Notes: generated by a model from the sequence alone, not told the origin. Shown: positions 1 through 6,687, numbered from the stretch's first letter. The stretch: DNA of 7,997 bases from an uncultured Desulfotignum sp. (GCA_937951975.1 CALGAJ010000113.1:1-7997); one strand, 5' to 3'. Numbers and translations: made by a program.

Positions 1-1
1 A

Positions 2-259
2 CCGGTGGCGTGCCGGGCCAGAAATCCGCTCCCCCTGAAAACCATGATGCAGCTGCTGGGAATGCCTTCCGGACCCTGCCGGAAGCCTTTGGGAAAAATG
101 ACCCGCCAGGGGCTGGACAGAATCGTTAAAACCCTGCAGCAGGTTGACTCCGATCATCCGGACATATTTGCGCCCATTGCGGAATTCTTCAATATTGACC
201 TCCATGAGCGGCTTCACAATCCTGACTATCAAAACGGACTATGGTATGGGTATGAATAA
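2..259 (+). CDS. Dihydrodipicolinate synthase (DapA)-family protein, C-terminal fragment
   Basis: This is the 3' end of a gene whose beginning lies outside the window; the reading frame is open from base 2 to the TAA at 257-259. The visible residues include RNPLPLKTMMQLLGMPSGP followed by PLGKMT, which matches the C-terminal part of DHDPS-family aldolases (typically NPIPVK..L..MG, then RLPL..M). These class I aldolases form a Schiff base with pyruvate or a related keto acid. True DapA condenses pyruvate with aspartate semialdehyde in lysine and diaminopimelate synthesis. The catalytic Lys and Tyr are upstream and not seen. After the core there is an extra tail of about 40 residues (containing PIAEFFNIDLHERL and ending LWYGYE), longer than in E. 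coli DapA. It could therefore be a DapA paralogue of another substrate range, so no gene symbol is given. The next gene starts on or just after its stop codon. Confidence 0.72.
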   Translation, partial: PVACRARNPLPLKTMMQLLGMPSGPCRKPLGKMTRQGLDRIVKTLQQVDSDHPDIFAPIAEFFNIDLHERLHNPDYQNGLWYGYE

Positions 260-305
260 TTGCGACAAAACCAAAAGATCATTGCCGGAAACCGGCACCT
301 GCATC

Positions 306-656
306 ATGACCATTGAACTGAGAAACGGACAGACCCTGATCCTTTCGGACCGGTCCCGGAAAATCAGTGCGGATGCCTATATTGTGATCATGCAGGCCAC
401 CATGGAAATCAAAATCACACCGGCGCTGTTTGACAATGAACCGCTTTCCGGTGTGACCATGGATCAAATCCGGGATACTTTAGGTGAAACCGTCATCTAT
501 GAATACCGCCTGGAACGCAACTTCATCTTAACCCATGAAAAAGACGAGATCCTGGCTTCTCTGGTGGAAACATTCATGAAAAACATGGAACAATACATCT
601 CCCATCCCCGGTTCGCCCCGAAACTGGTGCTGAAGCAATACAACGACCGGAAATGA
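306..656 (+). CDS. Small conserved-looking protein of unknown function
   Basis: I cannot assign a function. The product is 116 residues if it starts at the ATG at 306 (MTIELRNGQTL). It is soluble, with no signal peptide, membrane segment or cysteine motif. The N-terminal half reads as short beta strands (IELRNGQTLILSD, then AYIVIMQATMEIKI). The C-terminal half is helical and charged, with ERNFI, HEKDEILASLVETF and a tail HPRFAPKLVLKQY. My impression is that similar small proteins occur in other Desulfobacterota, but this is from memory and unchecked. The start is uncertain. In-frame ATGs at 246 and 252 would overlap the end of the upstream aldolase gene, and none of the candidates has a clear Shine-Dalgarno sequence, so translation may be coupled to the upstream gene. 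The same frame stays open to 144, but that part overlaps the aldolase coding sequence and is not counted. Confidence 0.7.
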   Translation: MTIELRNGQTLILSDRSRKISADAYIVIMQATMEIKITPALFDNEPLSGVTMDQIRDTLGETVIYEYRLERNFILTHEKDEILASLVETFMKNMEQYISHPRFAPKLVLKQYNDRK

Positions 657-657
657 T

Positions 658-721
658 GCGGCAGCAACTTCAAAGACCCGGCGGCAACAGTCTGCGTCAG
701 AGAAAAAGACCTTGCTGCCGC
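658..721. repeat. Inverted repeat between convergent genes, possible terminator
   Basis: GCGGCAGCAA at 658-667 is the exact reverse complement of TTGCTGCCGC at 712-721, leaving a 44-base loop. A second left arm (GGCGGCAACAG, 680-690) can also pair with 712-722, with one mismatch and one G-U pair and a 21-base loop. The element fills the gap between the stop of the small unknown gene (656) and the stop of the convergent minus-strand gene (753). A two-way terminator is the natural guess from position. However, neither side is followed by a clean T tract (ATTCTTT at 727-733 is the best), so this is not a textbook intrinsic terminator. Confidence 0.45.
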
Positions 722-752
722 CTGAAATTCTTTGGAACTTTATGAAATAACT

Positions 753-1535
753 TCAGCTTTTCTTTGCCTGAAAATTTTCCTGGCCTGCATAAAACAGCGT
801 GGCTTTGAGCCATTCAAAACCAAACTGCAGCAATTTCACGTCATCCTCCCGGATTTCAGCCACCCGGTCTTCAGGGATGTCATATCGTTTTAAAAATGAT
901 GAATTAAATACAAAATCTCTGAATTTGTCGATGTTGTAACAGGCCATGAAAAATATTTTTTTGCTTTCTTCAGACAGTTTCATGCTGGCAGGCAGCGATT
1001 TTTTCCGGACCATGAGGTCCATCCACCCTTCGTTGACCTCATCGCGCAAATCAATGCCCTGATCCTGCCGCCACTCGGCCACAGTCCATTCCTTGTTTTC
1101 CTCAAATCCCAGGCAGTGGGCTTCTTTGACCGTAAAAAAGAATTCATCCTTGTCTCCCTGTTCCCCGGAATAACTCAGAGCCCCCACCCCGATGGGATAG
1201 TACCTGCAGGTGGTGGGGCGGTCCTCATAAATCACGCACCCGTCTTTGTCTTCCACAAACGGACAGGAATTGCGTTCATCATCCAGCAGTTTGAGGGTCA
1301 CCACGGGCATATCCGCTTTTTCCAGGATCCGGGGTTCCGTAAATACGGCTAAAAACTCCTCGGAGGTCAAATCCAGTTTCCGGCGCATGGTCAGAATGTC
1401 ATAGGGCGTGAGCATGATATCAATGCCCCGGCAGCAGTCGGTAAAACATTTGACGCCTTTGTGGCACCTGAATTTAAACCGGGTGTTGCGGCTCATCTGC
1501 TGGGGAGGGATTTCCGAAGTTTTCTGATCGTTCAT
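753..1535 (-). CDS. YkgJ-family cysteine-cluster protein (putative metal or Fe-S binding)
   Basis: A 260-residue cytoplasmic protein of the YkgJ / UPF0153 zinc- or iron-chelating family. The cysteine pattern is visible: C24, C30, C34 and C35 (CFTDCC), then C91 (SCPF), C100 (GCVIY), C110 in the hallmark RPTTCRYYP, plus C141 and C199. The family is thought to bind a metal or Fe-S cluster through these cysteines; no reaction is firmly established. The protein is longer than minimal YkgJ proteins, with a helical C-terminal part (about 145-260) that carries no motif I recognise. The start at 1535 is supported by AGGAAG, about 8 bases upstream on the minus strand, and by a good promoter at 1612-1584. 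It is transcribed singly and divergently from galU, and its 3' end faces the inverted repeat at 658-721. Confidence 0.85.
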   Translation of the reverse strand: MNDQKTSEIPPQQMSRNTRFKFRCHKGVKCFTDCCRGIDIMLTPYDILTMRRKLDLTSEEFLAVFTEPRILEKADMPVVTLKLLDDERNSCPFVEDKDGCVIYEDRPTTCRYYPIGVGALSYSGEQGDKDEFFFTVKEAHCLGFEENKEWTVAEWRQDQGIDLRDEVNEGWMDLMVRKKSLPASMKLSEESKKIFFMACYNIDKFRDFVFNSSFLKRYDIPEDRVAEIREDDVKLLQFGFEWLKATLFYAGQENFQAKKS

Positions 1536-1583
1536 CTATTTCTTCCTTTTAATTGAATGGTCACAATATGGGCAAAGCACTGG

Positions 1584-1612
1584 ATACTAAAAAAAAACCA
1601 TAATAATGTCAA
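1584..1612 (-). promoter_or_regulatory. Sigma70-type promoter for the YkgJ-family gene
   Basis: On the minus strand, a perfect TTGACA (-35) at 1612-1607 is followed by a 17-base spacer containing a run of nine T, then TAGTAT (-10, 4 of 6 matches) at 1589-1584. Transcription would begin near 1577, giving a leader of about 40 bases before the start codon at 1535. Assigned by eye from consensus and spacing. Confidence 0.6.
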
Positions 1613-1675
1613 GCGGATACCATTACAGGCCCGATGCGTCTGTGCCATGGATGAAAGAAAAACCCAAAAATAAAT

Positions 1676-1704
1676 TTGACACGGCCCCAAAACCCAATTA
1701 TGAC
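1676..1704 (+). promoter_or_regulatory. Sigma70-type promoter for galU
   Basis: TTGACA (-35, perfect) at 1676-1681 is followed by a 17-base spacer and TATGAC (-10, 4 of 6 matches) at 1699-1704. The predicted start near 1711 leaves about 50 bases of leader before the galU ATG. It lies back to back with the promoter of the YkgJ-family gene, with the two -35 boxes about 63 bases apart. No convincing operator or riboswitch is seen between them. Confidence 0.55.
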
Positions 1705-1763
1705 AAAACAGCAGACCGGCTCACATTGATCACAATCAGCAGACACATGAAGGAGTAGTCACC

Positions 1764-2636
1764 ATGAAAATAAAAAAAGCGGTTTTCCCGGTAGCGGGAC
1801 TGGGCACCCGGTTCATACCTGCCACCAAGGCCATGGCCAAAGAAATGCTCCCGGTGGTGGACAAACCCTTGATCCAGTATGCTGTGGAAGAAGCGTTCCA
1901 GGCGGGCATTGAACAGATTATCTTTGTGACGGGCCGGGGAAAGAAAGCCCTGGAAGATCATTTTGACCGCTCGTTTGAAATCGAAATCGCTCTGGAACAA
2001 AAGAAAAAAAATGATCTGCTCAAGCAGATCCGGGAACTGGTGCCGCCCACCGGCACCATCATCTACACCCGTCAGCACGAACCCCTGGGACTGGGGCATG
2101 CCATCTGGTGTGCCAGGGATATTGTGGGGGATGAACCCTTTGCCGTGCTGCTGGCCGATGACCTGATCCAGACCGACAAACCCGTGCTGTCGGAAATGAT
2201 CAAAAAATTCGACCGGCTGAGGGCCTCCATGGCAGCGGTTATGGAAGTGCCCCGGGACCAGACGGACAAATACGGGATACTGGATGCCTCCGAGGTGGAA
2301 GAAAATATCTTTCGCGTCAATGATATGGTGGAGAAACCGGCACCGGATCAGGCCCCGTCCAATCTGGCCATTATCGGCCGGTATATCCTGATGCCCAAAA
2401 TCTTTGAGCTGCTGGGGAAAAAAAACAAAGGGGCCGGAGATGAAATTCAGCTCACCGATGCCATGAAGACCCTGCTCCAGGAACAGCCCATTTTCGGATA
2501 TAAGTTTCAGGGAAACCGGTTCGACTGCGGGGACAAGGTGGGGTTTCAGATGGCCAACCTGGCCTTTGCCCTGGAACGGCCCGACATGAAGGACCGGCTG
2601 GTGGAATTCATCAAATCGATCCGGATCGGTTGCTGA
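1764..2636 (+). CDS. galU: UTP-glucose-1-phosphate uridylyltransferase
   Basis: Makes UDP-glucose and pyrophosphate from UTP and glucose-1-phosphate, feeding lipopolysaccharide, exopolysaccharide and other glycosylation pathways in the cytoplasm. The 290 residues match the usual bacterial GalU length. Signatures in order: nucleotide-binding loop GLGTRFIPATKAM and KEMLP at 12-30 (Ala25 sits where Pro is common), DKPLIQY 33-39, PLGLGHA 107-113, the metal/sugar motif LLADD 129-133, VEKP 189-192 with the conserved Lys, GAGDEIQLTDA 223-233, and FDCGDK 253-258. The start at 1764 is set by GAAGGAG at 1749-1755, 8 bases before the ATG. It has its own promoter, is divergent from the YkgJ-family gene, and converges with the lytic transglycosylase gene with only 10 bases between stop codons. 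There are no sugar-biosynthesis neighbours in this window. Confidence 0.96.
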   Translation: MKIKKAVFPVAGLGTRFIPATKAMAKEMLPVVDKPLIQYAVEEAFQAGIEQIIFVTGRGKKALEDHFDRSFEIEIALEQKKKNDLLKQIRELVPPTGTIIYTRQHEPLGLGHAIWCARDIVGDEPFAVLLADDLIQTDKPVLSEMIKKFDRLRASMAAVMEVPRDQTDKYGILDASEVEENIFRVNDMVEKPAPDQAPSNLAIIGRYILMPKIFELLGKKNKGAGDEIQLTDAMKTLLQEQPIFGYKFQGNRFDCGDKVGFQMANLAFALERPDMKDRLVEFIKSIRIGC

Positions 2637-2646
2637 CGAGCGCTGT

Positions 2647-3219
2647 CTATGCCTGGTTATACCGGTTGTACAATGCCATCACTTTGCGCACATATTCCCG
2701 GGTCTCTTTGAACGGGGGGATCTGCTTGTATCTGTCCACGGCATCGGGTCCGGCATTGTACGCGGCCAGAGCTAAAGGGATCTGCTGCTGATACCTGGTC
2801 AGCAGCTGCTTCAAATACCGGGTGCCGGCCATGATATTCTGGGACGGATCAAACGGATCGGTCAGCGACAGAGCGGAAAAATTGGCCGGCATGATCTGCA
2901 TCAATCCCTTGGCCCCTTTGGGGGAGACCGCTGTTGATTTGAATGCGGATTCCACCCGGATCACGGCTTTGATCAGGGAAAAAGACAAATCGTACTGGTC
3001 TGCGGCACGGCGGATCAGATCATCATAGATACCCGGATCTGTCATATGGGGCTCATTTTTTTTATTTTCCCGCATATAAAGCACATATTCCGGCGACGAC
3101 GGGGTGTTGGTGAAATGCACCACCCCGTTTTTGTCCACGTATCGATAAATATCGCTGTGCACCGGTCCGGGAAGTATCAGCCACACGGCTGCCCAGAAAA
3201 AAAATATCGATCTGATCAT
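2647..3219 (-). CDS. Secreted lytic transglycosylase (DUF4124 + SLT domain)
   Basis: A 190-residue peptidoglycan-cleaving enzyme of the soluble-lytic-transglycosylase type, cutting MurNAc-GlcNAc bonds to give 1,6-anhydro ends in the periplasm. Residues 1-22 form a signal peptide (MIRS, hydrophobic IFFFWAAVWLILP, cleavage probably near HS/DI); no lipobox Cys is seen. Residues 23-45 are a DUF4124-type segment (IYRYVDKNGVVHFTN). The SLT domain spans about 65-185, with catalytic Glu90 in VESAF, the GAKGLMQIMP loop at 102-111, and AAYNAGP at 152-158. All family hallmarks are intact. Its ATG overlaps the stop of the upstream repair gene by one base (TGATG, 3221-3217), and only a distant GGAA precedes it, so translation is probably coupled to that gene and it has no visible promoter of its own. 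The role of that pairing is unclear. Confidence 0.93.
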   Translation of the reverse strand: MIRSIFFFWAAVWLILPGPVHSDIYRYVDKNGVVHFTNTPSSPEYVLYMRENKKNEPHMTDPGIYDDLIRRAADQYDLSFSLIKAVIRVESAFKSTAVSPKGAKGLMQIMPANFSALSLTDPFDPSQNIMAGTRYLKQLLTRYQQQIPLALAAYNAGPDAVDRYKQIPPFKETREYVRKVMALYNRYNQA

Positions 3220-6200
3220 CAGAACAGTTCCAGCTGTACCGGCTGTTTTTTGGCCGGCACCGCCCGGCCCAGGGTCTCATGACGGGCCAGGCGGGTCTCA
3301 ATATCTGTGAGAAAAATCGAAGGCTGCATCTTTTGACGGACACCGAACATCTGTCTTTTTCCAGCATAGGTCAGGCAGAGCAGATCTTTGGCCCGGGTCA
3401 TGGCCACATAGAACAGCCGGCGTTCTTCGGCCGGGTTGTCACAGGTCCCGCCGGTGCGGGCAAAAGGAATCACGCCCTGTTCACACCCGGCCACGAACAC
3501 CACGGGAAACTCCAGTCCCTTGGCTGCATGCATGGTCAAAAGAGACACCTTTTCCACCCCGTTGACCAGCAGGTCTGAATCCTGGTCCAGGGCCAGCCGG
3601 TTCATGAATTCATCCGGATCATCATAGGCCCGGGCCAGTGTCTGAATCCGGTCATAGGCTGCAGCCGCCAGCGGATCTCTGGACACGGCTTTTTCAATTT
3701 TCAAAAACCGGGCCAGCACGGACAACTGCTCATGACCGGATTTATCCCGGACCGGATCCCACACCGGTCCCAGAATCCGTTCCGGCTGGATCTGCCTGGT
3801 TTCCGAAGGTAGCTGAGACTGAAAATAGACGGACACCCGATGGATATCCCGGGCGCTTGCCCGGCGGGTCATCAGCCGGAAACCACTCAGCAACAGCTGA
3901 ATGTCAGTCCGGTCGAAACCGGCCTTACGGTCTGCAGACTGAAAAGGAATCCCATGTTTTTGAAACACGCGGGCAAACACATCCCCCTGCCGCCGGGTGC
4001 GGTACAGCACGGCAAAATCGGAAAACCCATATGCCGCTTCTTCTTTATCTTCATTTTTCCGGGTGTTGATGGCATCCAGAGACATCCCGCCCATCATGCT
4101 TTCAATCATTTTTCCCACAGCCACGGCTTCCGCGGTTTCTGTAGCGGTTTCCTTGATGATCAGTTTCCGGGATCCGTTCACCTGGGAATAAATTTTGTTC
4201 ACATCCTGATCGGGGCGGGATTTTGATATCATTTGAAACGATGCGTCTAAAATCGTCTGGGTGGACCGGTAGTTCCGGGTGAGAACAATCTGTTCACACC
4301 CGGGATAGTCTCTGGCAAACCGATGGAAAAACCGATGGTCCGACCCTCTGAAGCCGTAAATGGACTGATCCGGATCACCGATGACAAACACACGGCTGTG
4401 CTGTGCCAGCAGTTTGACCAGCTCATACTGTCCAAAATTTAAATCCTGGTATTCATCCACAAAAATATGGGCAAACCGTTCCTGCACCAGGGTCCTGATT
4501 CGTTCAGACCGGGTGAGCAAATGATAGAATCGAACAATGAGATCTTCGAAATCCATGCCGCCGCAATCCTGCATTTTCCGCTGATACGCCGCATACACCT
4601 GCTGGAGCAATACCGGGTCCGGCCCGGCTTCAGACAGATCATCCTCCGGTCCCAGCAACCGCTGTTTGCATAAACGGATCTGCAAATCCATGTCATCGGC
4701 AAGCCGGGACTGCCCGGTTGTTTTTCCCGTGACCTGTGCCAGGGCGCTTTTCACCAGGTCTTTTCGGGTATCTTCCTCCAAAAGCCGGTCCGTGAGATCA
4801 TCATGGGCCATGAGCATGGACAGACAGAACCCGTGGAATGTGGCGGCGGTCACACAGGAGCCGTCTTTGGGCCGCACGGCTTGAATCCGTTCCTGGATCT
4901 CTTTTGCGGCTTTGTTGGTAAACGTCAGCGCCAGGATCCGGTCGGGTGACACCTGATTTTCCGTCAACAGATACGCGATCCGGGCCGTCAGGGTCCGGGT
5001 CTTTCCCGTGCCCGGGCCGGCAGTGATCAAAATGGCGGATGCCGTGGACGTCACAGCCCGGTGCTGGGATTCATTCAATCCTGTCAGAATTCCCGGCTCG
5101 GCATCCGGTGCAATGCCGGGTGAAGACGGCACCGGGCGGGACGGTGATACAGCCTCCGTCTGAACAGGTTGGCGGGATGTTGGCTCGGCCGGTCCGGCCT
5201 TCGGAGTAATAGCCTGTTCAGAGATCACGGTCTTTTCAATGGGCGTTCCCTTGAGGGTCATTTTCAACGGCCGATCCCCTTTGAACCGTGCCAGTTCATC
5301 CGGTGTGAACACCCGGACCTTGCCGTATTCGCCGTCATGTCCCGGAGACACGTGAATCCGCCCGGTCCGCATCCGCGCCACAGCTTCAGCCAGCAAAGGC
5401 ACCCCGGCCGTTTGGATCCGGTCATACGAATATCGGGTCAGGATGTCCAGTTCCGGTCCCAGGGCCTGAATGGCCTTGTCAAAATACCGGGTGACTTTCT
5501 TGGTTTTGGGCCCCACCTGGAAAATATCGGACAGCATGTCTGCCAGCGGGATGATACTGGTGTATCCATGGCGGTTTTCCGGCACAAACCCCGCAGGCCG
5601 TTCTGCCAATTCCCGGACCCGGTGAAGCACCCCCAGGGTCAGAGGGTGGCCGCAAACCGGACAGATGTTGTCCAGCCGGGCGGTTTCATCCGGATCCAGA
5701 CAGACATGACATTTCCGATGACCGTCAAAATGGTATTTTCCCTGGTCCGGATACATATCCAGGGTCCCTTGATATCCTTCCAGATCCAGGGTTTCCAGGG
5801 ATTTTTTCATGGCAAAATAATCCAGTTCTGTGTTGAACACACTGGCATTGCGGCCCAGATAACCCGGTGAATGGGCATCGGAATTGGACATGAGCCGGAC
5901 ATGGTCCAGATCCGCCACCCGCCAGTTCATGGGCGGATCTGAAGACAAGCCGGTTTCCACGGCAAAAATATGGGGGGCCAGGTCCTGAAAACACTCGTCA
6001 ATGTGATCAAATCCTGATTTGGAACCGAACATGGAAAACCACGGGGTCCAGATATGGGCCGGTACCAGGAATCCCTGGTCATTGACTTCCAGCAGGATTT
6101 CCAGCAGATCTCTGGCATCCAGCCCCAGAATGGGGCGGCCGTCGGAAGAGATATTGCCCATGGCATCCAGCCGGGCATTAAATTTTTTAACACTGGCCAA

Positions 6201-6545
6201 ATCCGGAAAATAGATGATATTATGATTTTTACGGACCCGGCCGGCTTTTTTGTAAATGTTGGAAATCTCCACCTGGAGCATGAAACGCACCGGCTTCCGG
6301 CAGGAAACCGGCAGTCGGGCATCGATTTTGTCCGCCAGGGCTTTTTTCAATGCAAACAGACCGGGCTCCGCCGGTTCCAGCTTGGATGCGATGTCTTCCA
6401 CCCAGGCCGGGTGGGTAAAATCCCCGGTTCCCACAACGGTAATCCCTTTTATCCGGGCTGCGTGGTAGATGTTTTCCAAATCCAGATTCCGGGCCGTGGC
6501 CCGGGAATATTTTGAATGAATGTGAAGGTCAGAAAAAAAAGCCAT
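3219..6545 (-). CDS. Endonuclease Q-like PHP nuclease fused to UvrD/PcrA-type SF1 helicase
   Basis: A predicted 1108-residue cytoplasmic DNA-repair protein in two modules. Residues 1-430 match the TIGR00375/EndoQ family: PHP motif DLHIHS (6-11, with D6, H8, H10), GTGDFTH (39-45), Glu93, GRVRKNH (102-108), H164, NSDAHSPG (221-228), then a four-cysteine zinc finger (C279, C282, C295, C298). EndoQ nicks DNA 5' to uracil, hypoxanthine, xanthine and abasic sites. A Pro/Ser/Thr-rich linker (about 437-485) joins the helicase. Helicase motifs: Q motif LNESQHRAV (490-498), Walker A AGPGTGKT (509-516), TFTNKAAKE (541-549), TFHGFC (569-574), DEYQD (697-701), GDPDQSIYGFRG (723-734), NYRST (758-762), MHAAKGLEF (1005-1013) and RLFYVAMTRAK (1043-1053). 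All are intact, implying a 3'-5' ATP-driven translocase. The segment before motif V looks shorter than the UvrD 2B domain. The extreme C-terminus QLELF resembles a beta-clamp-binding motif. The start at 6545 gives the complete PHP motif; the ribosome site (AGGCGG) is weak. It is the first gene of a two-gene unit with the lytic transglycosylase. Confidence 0.93.
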   Translation of the reverse strand: MAFFSDLHIHSKYSRATARNLDLENIYHAARIKGITVVGTGDFTHPAWVEDIASKLEPAEPGLFALKKALADKIDARLPVSCRKPVRFMLQVEISNIYKKAGRVRKNHNIIYFPDLASVKKFNARLDAMGNISSDGRPILGLDARDLLEILLEVNDQGFLVPAHIWTPWFSMFGSKSGFDHIDECFQDLAPHIFAVETGLSSDPPMNWRVADLDHVRLMSNSDAHSPGYLGRNASVFNTELDYFAMKKSLETLDLEGYQGTLDMYPDQGKYHFDGHRKCHVCLDPDETARLDNICPVCGHPLTLGVLHRVRELAERPAGFVPENRHGYTSIIPLADMLSDIFQVGPKTKKVTRYFDKAIQALGPELDILTRYSYDRIQTAGVPLLAEAVARMRTGRIHVSPGHDGEYGKVRVFTPDELARFKGDRPLKMTLKGTPIEKTVISEQAITPKAGPAEPTSRQPVQTEAVSPSRPVPSSPGIAPDAEPGILTGLNESQHRAVTSTASAILITAGPGTGKTRTLTARIAYLLTENQVSPDRILALTFTNKAAKEIQERIQAVRPKDGSCVTAATFHGFCLSMLMAHDDLTDRLLEEDTRKDLVKSALAQVTGKTTGQSRLADDMDLQIRLCKQRLLGPEDDLSEAGPDPVLLQQVYAAYQRKMQDCGGMDFEDLIVRFYHLLTRSERIRTLVQERFAHIFVDEYQDLNFGQYELVKLLAQHSRVFVIGDPDQSIYGFRGSDHRFFHRFARDYPGCEQIVLTRNYRSTQTILDASFQMISKSRPDQDVNKIYSQVNGSRKLIIKETATETAEAVAVGKMIESMMGGMSLDAINTRKNEDKEEAAYGFSDFAVLYRTRRQGDVFARVFQKHGIPFQSADRKAGFDRTDIQLLLSGFRLMTRRASARDIHRVSVYFQSQLPSETRQIQPERILGPVWDPVRDKSGHEQLSVLARFLKIEKAVSRDPLAAAAYDRIQTLARAYDDPDEFMNRLALDQDSDLLVNGVEKVSLLTMHAAKGLEFPVVFVAGCEQGVIPFARTGGTCDNPAEERRLFYVAMTRAKDLLCLTYAGKRQMFGVRQKMQPSIFLTDIETRLARHETLGRAVPAKKQPVQLELF
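3222..3236 (-). other. Codons for C-terminal QLELF, candidate sliding-clamp-binding motif
   Basis: The last five codons of the nuclease-helicase gene read Gln-Leu-Glu-Leu-Phe (residues 1104-1108), directly before the TGA. This fits the bacterial beta-clamp (DnaN) binding pentapeptide QL(S/D)LF, with a Glu in the acidic position. It follows a basic, low-complexity tail (VPAKKQPV) that would be flexible, as is usual for such tethers. The match is seen; binding is inferred. Confidence 0.6.
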
Positions 6546-6594
6546 GGTCTGCCGCCTGAATGATCTGTTTTGTATCTGGTGTTTATGTTATTTA

Positions 6595-6606
6595 CATGAT
6601 TTCATG
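6595..6606. repeat. Small palindrome CATGATTTCATG in divergent promoter gap
   Basis: Five-base inverted arms (CATGA/TCATG) around a TT centre, in the 142-base gap between the nuclease-helicase gene and the GGDEF gene. It could be a half of an operator or chance. The gap has no strong -35/-10 pair on either strand that I can see. Confidence 0.25.
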
Positions 6607-6613
6607 GAAATTG

Positions 6614-6626
6614 GAAACCCGGTTTC
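6614..6626. repeat. Palindrome GAAACC-C-GGTTTC, possible operator
   Basis: Perfect six-base inverted arms around a single central C, only 7 bases downstream of the other small palindrome. It sits about 60 bases before the GGDEF gene start and 70 bases before the nuclease-helicase start on the other strand, a typical place for a regulator site shared by divergent genes. No matching regulator is known to me, and it could be chance. Confidence 0.35.
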
Positions 6627-6675
6627 AGATAAAAACGTAAAAGCGCGTTACCCGTTTTCACCTTGACCCCCCAGC

Positions 6676-6681
6676 AAAGGA
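6676..6681 (+). promoter_or_regulatory. Ribosome binding site deciding the GGDEF gene start
   Basis: AAAGGA ends 6 bases before the ATG at 6688. An in-frame ATG at 6682 directly abuts this site and is too close to use it, so 6688 is the preferred start. Confidence 0.6.
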
Positions 6682-6687
6682 ATGCCC

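Noticed and set aside
144..245. N-terminal extension of the small unknown protein in the same open frame
   Set aside because: It overlaps the aldolase coding sequence entirely, has no ribosome site, and its composition looks like an off-frame reading.
1725..1736. ATTGATCACAAT, operator-like site just upstream of galU
   Set aside because: Only four-base inverted arms with an imperfect centre; expected by chance in a gap of this size.
2635..2647. GACGAGCGCTGTC between galU and the transglycosylase stop as a shared terminator
   Set aside because: The arms fold without a loop, contain a bulge, and are not followed by T tracts on either strand.
3638..4226. Overlapping plus-strand open frames of about 130-145 codons
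   Set aside because: Antisense to the helicase module; low-complexity composition and no ribosome site.
5169..5870. 233-codon plus-strand open frame opposite the nuclease-helicase gene
   Set aside because: It lies antisense to a clearly recognised gene, has no family signature, and is rich in residues expected from the reverse complement of that gene.
6054..6515. 153-codon plus-strand open frame opposite the PHP domain
   Set aside because: Antisense shadow of a region carrying the conserved PHP motifs on the other strand.
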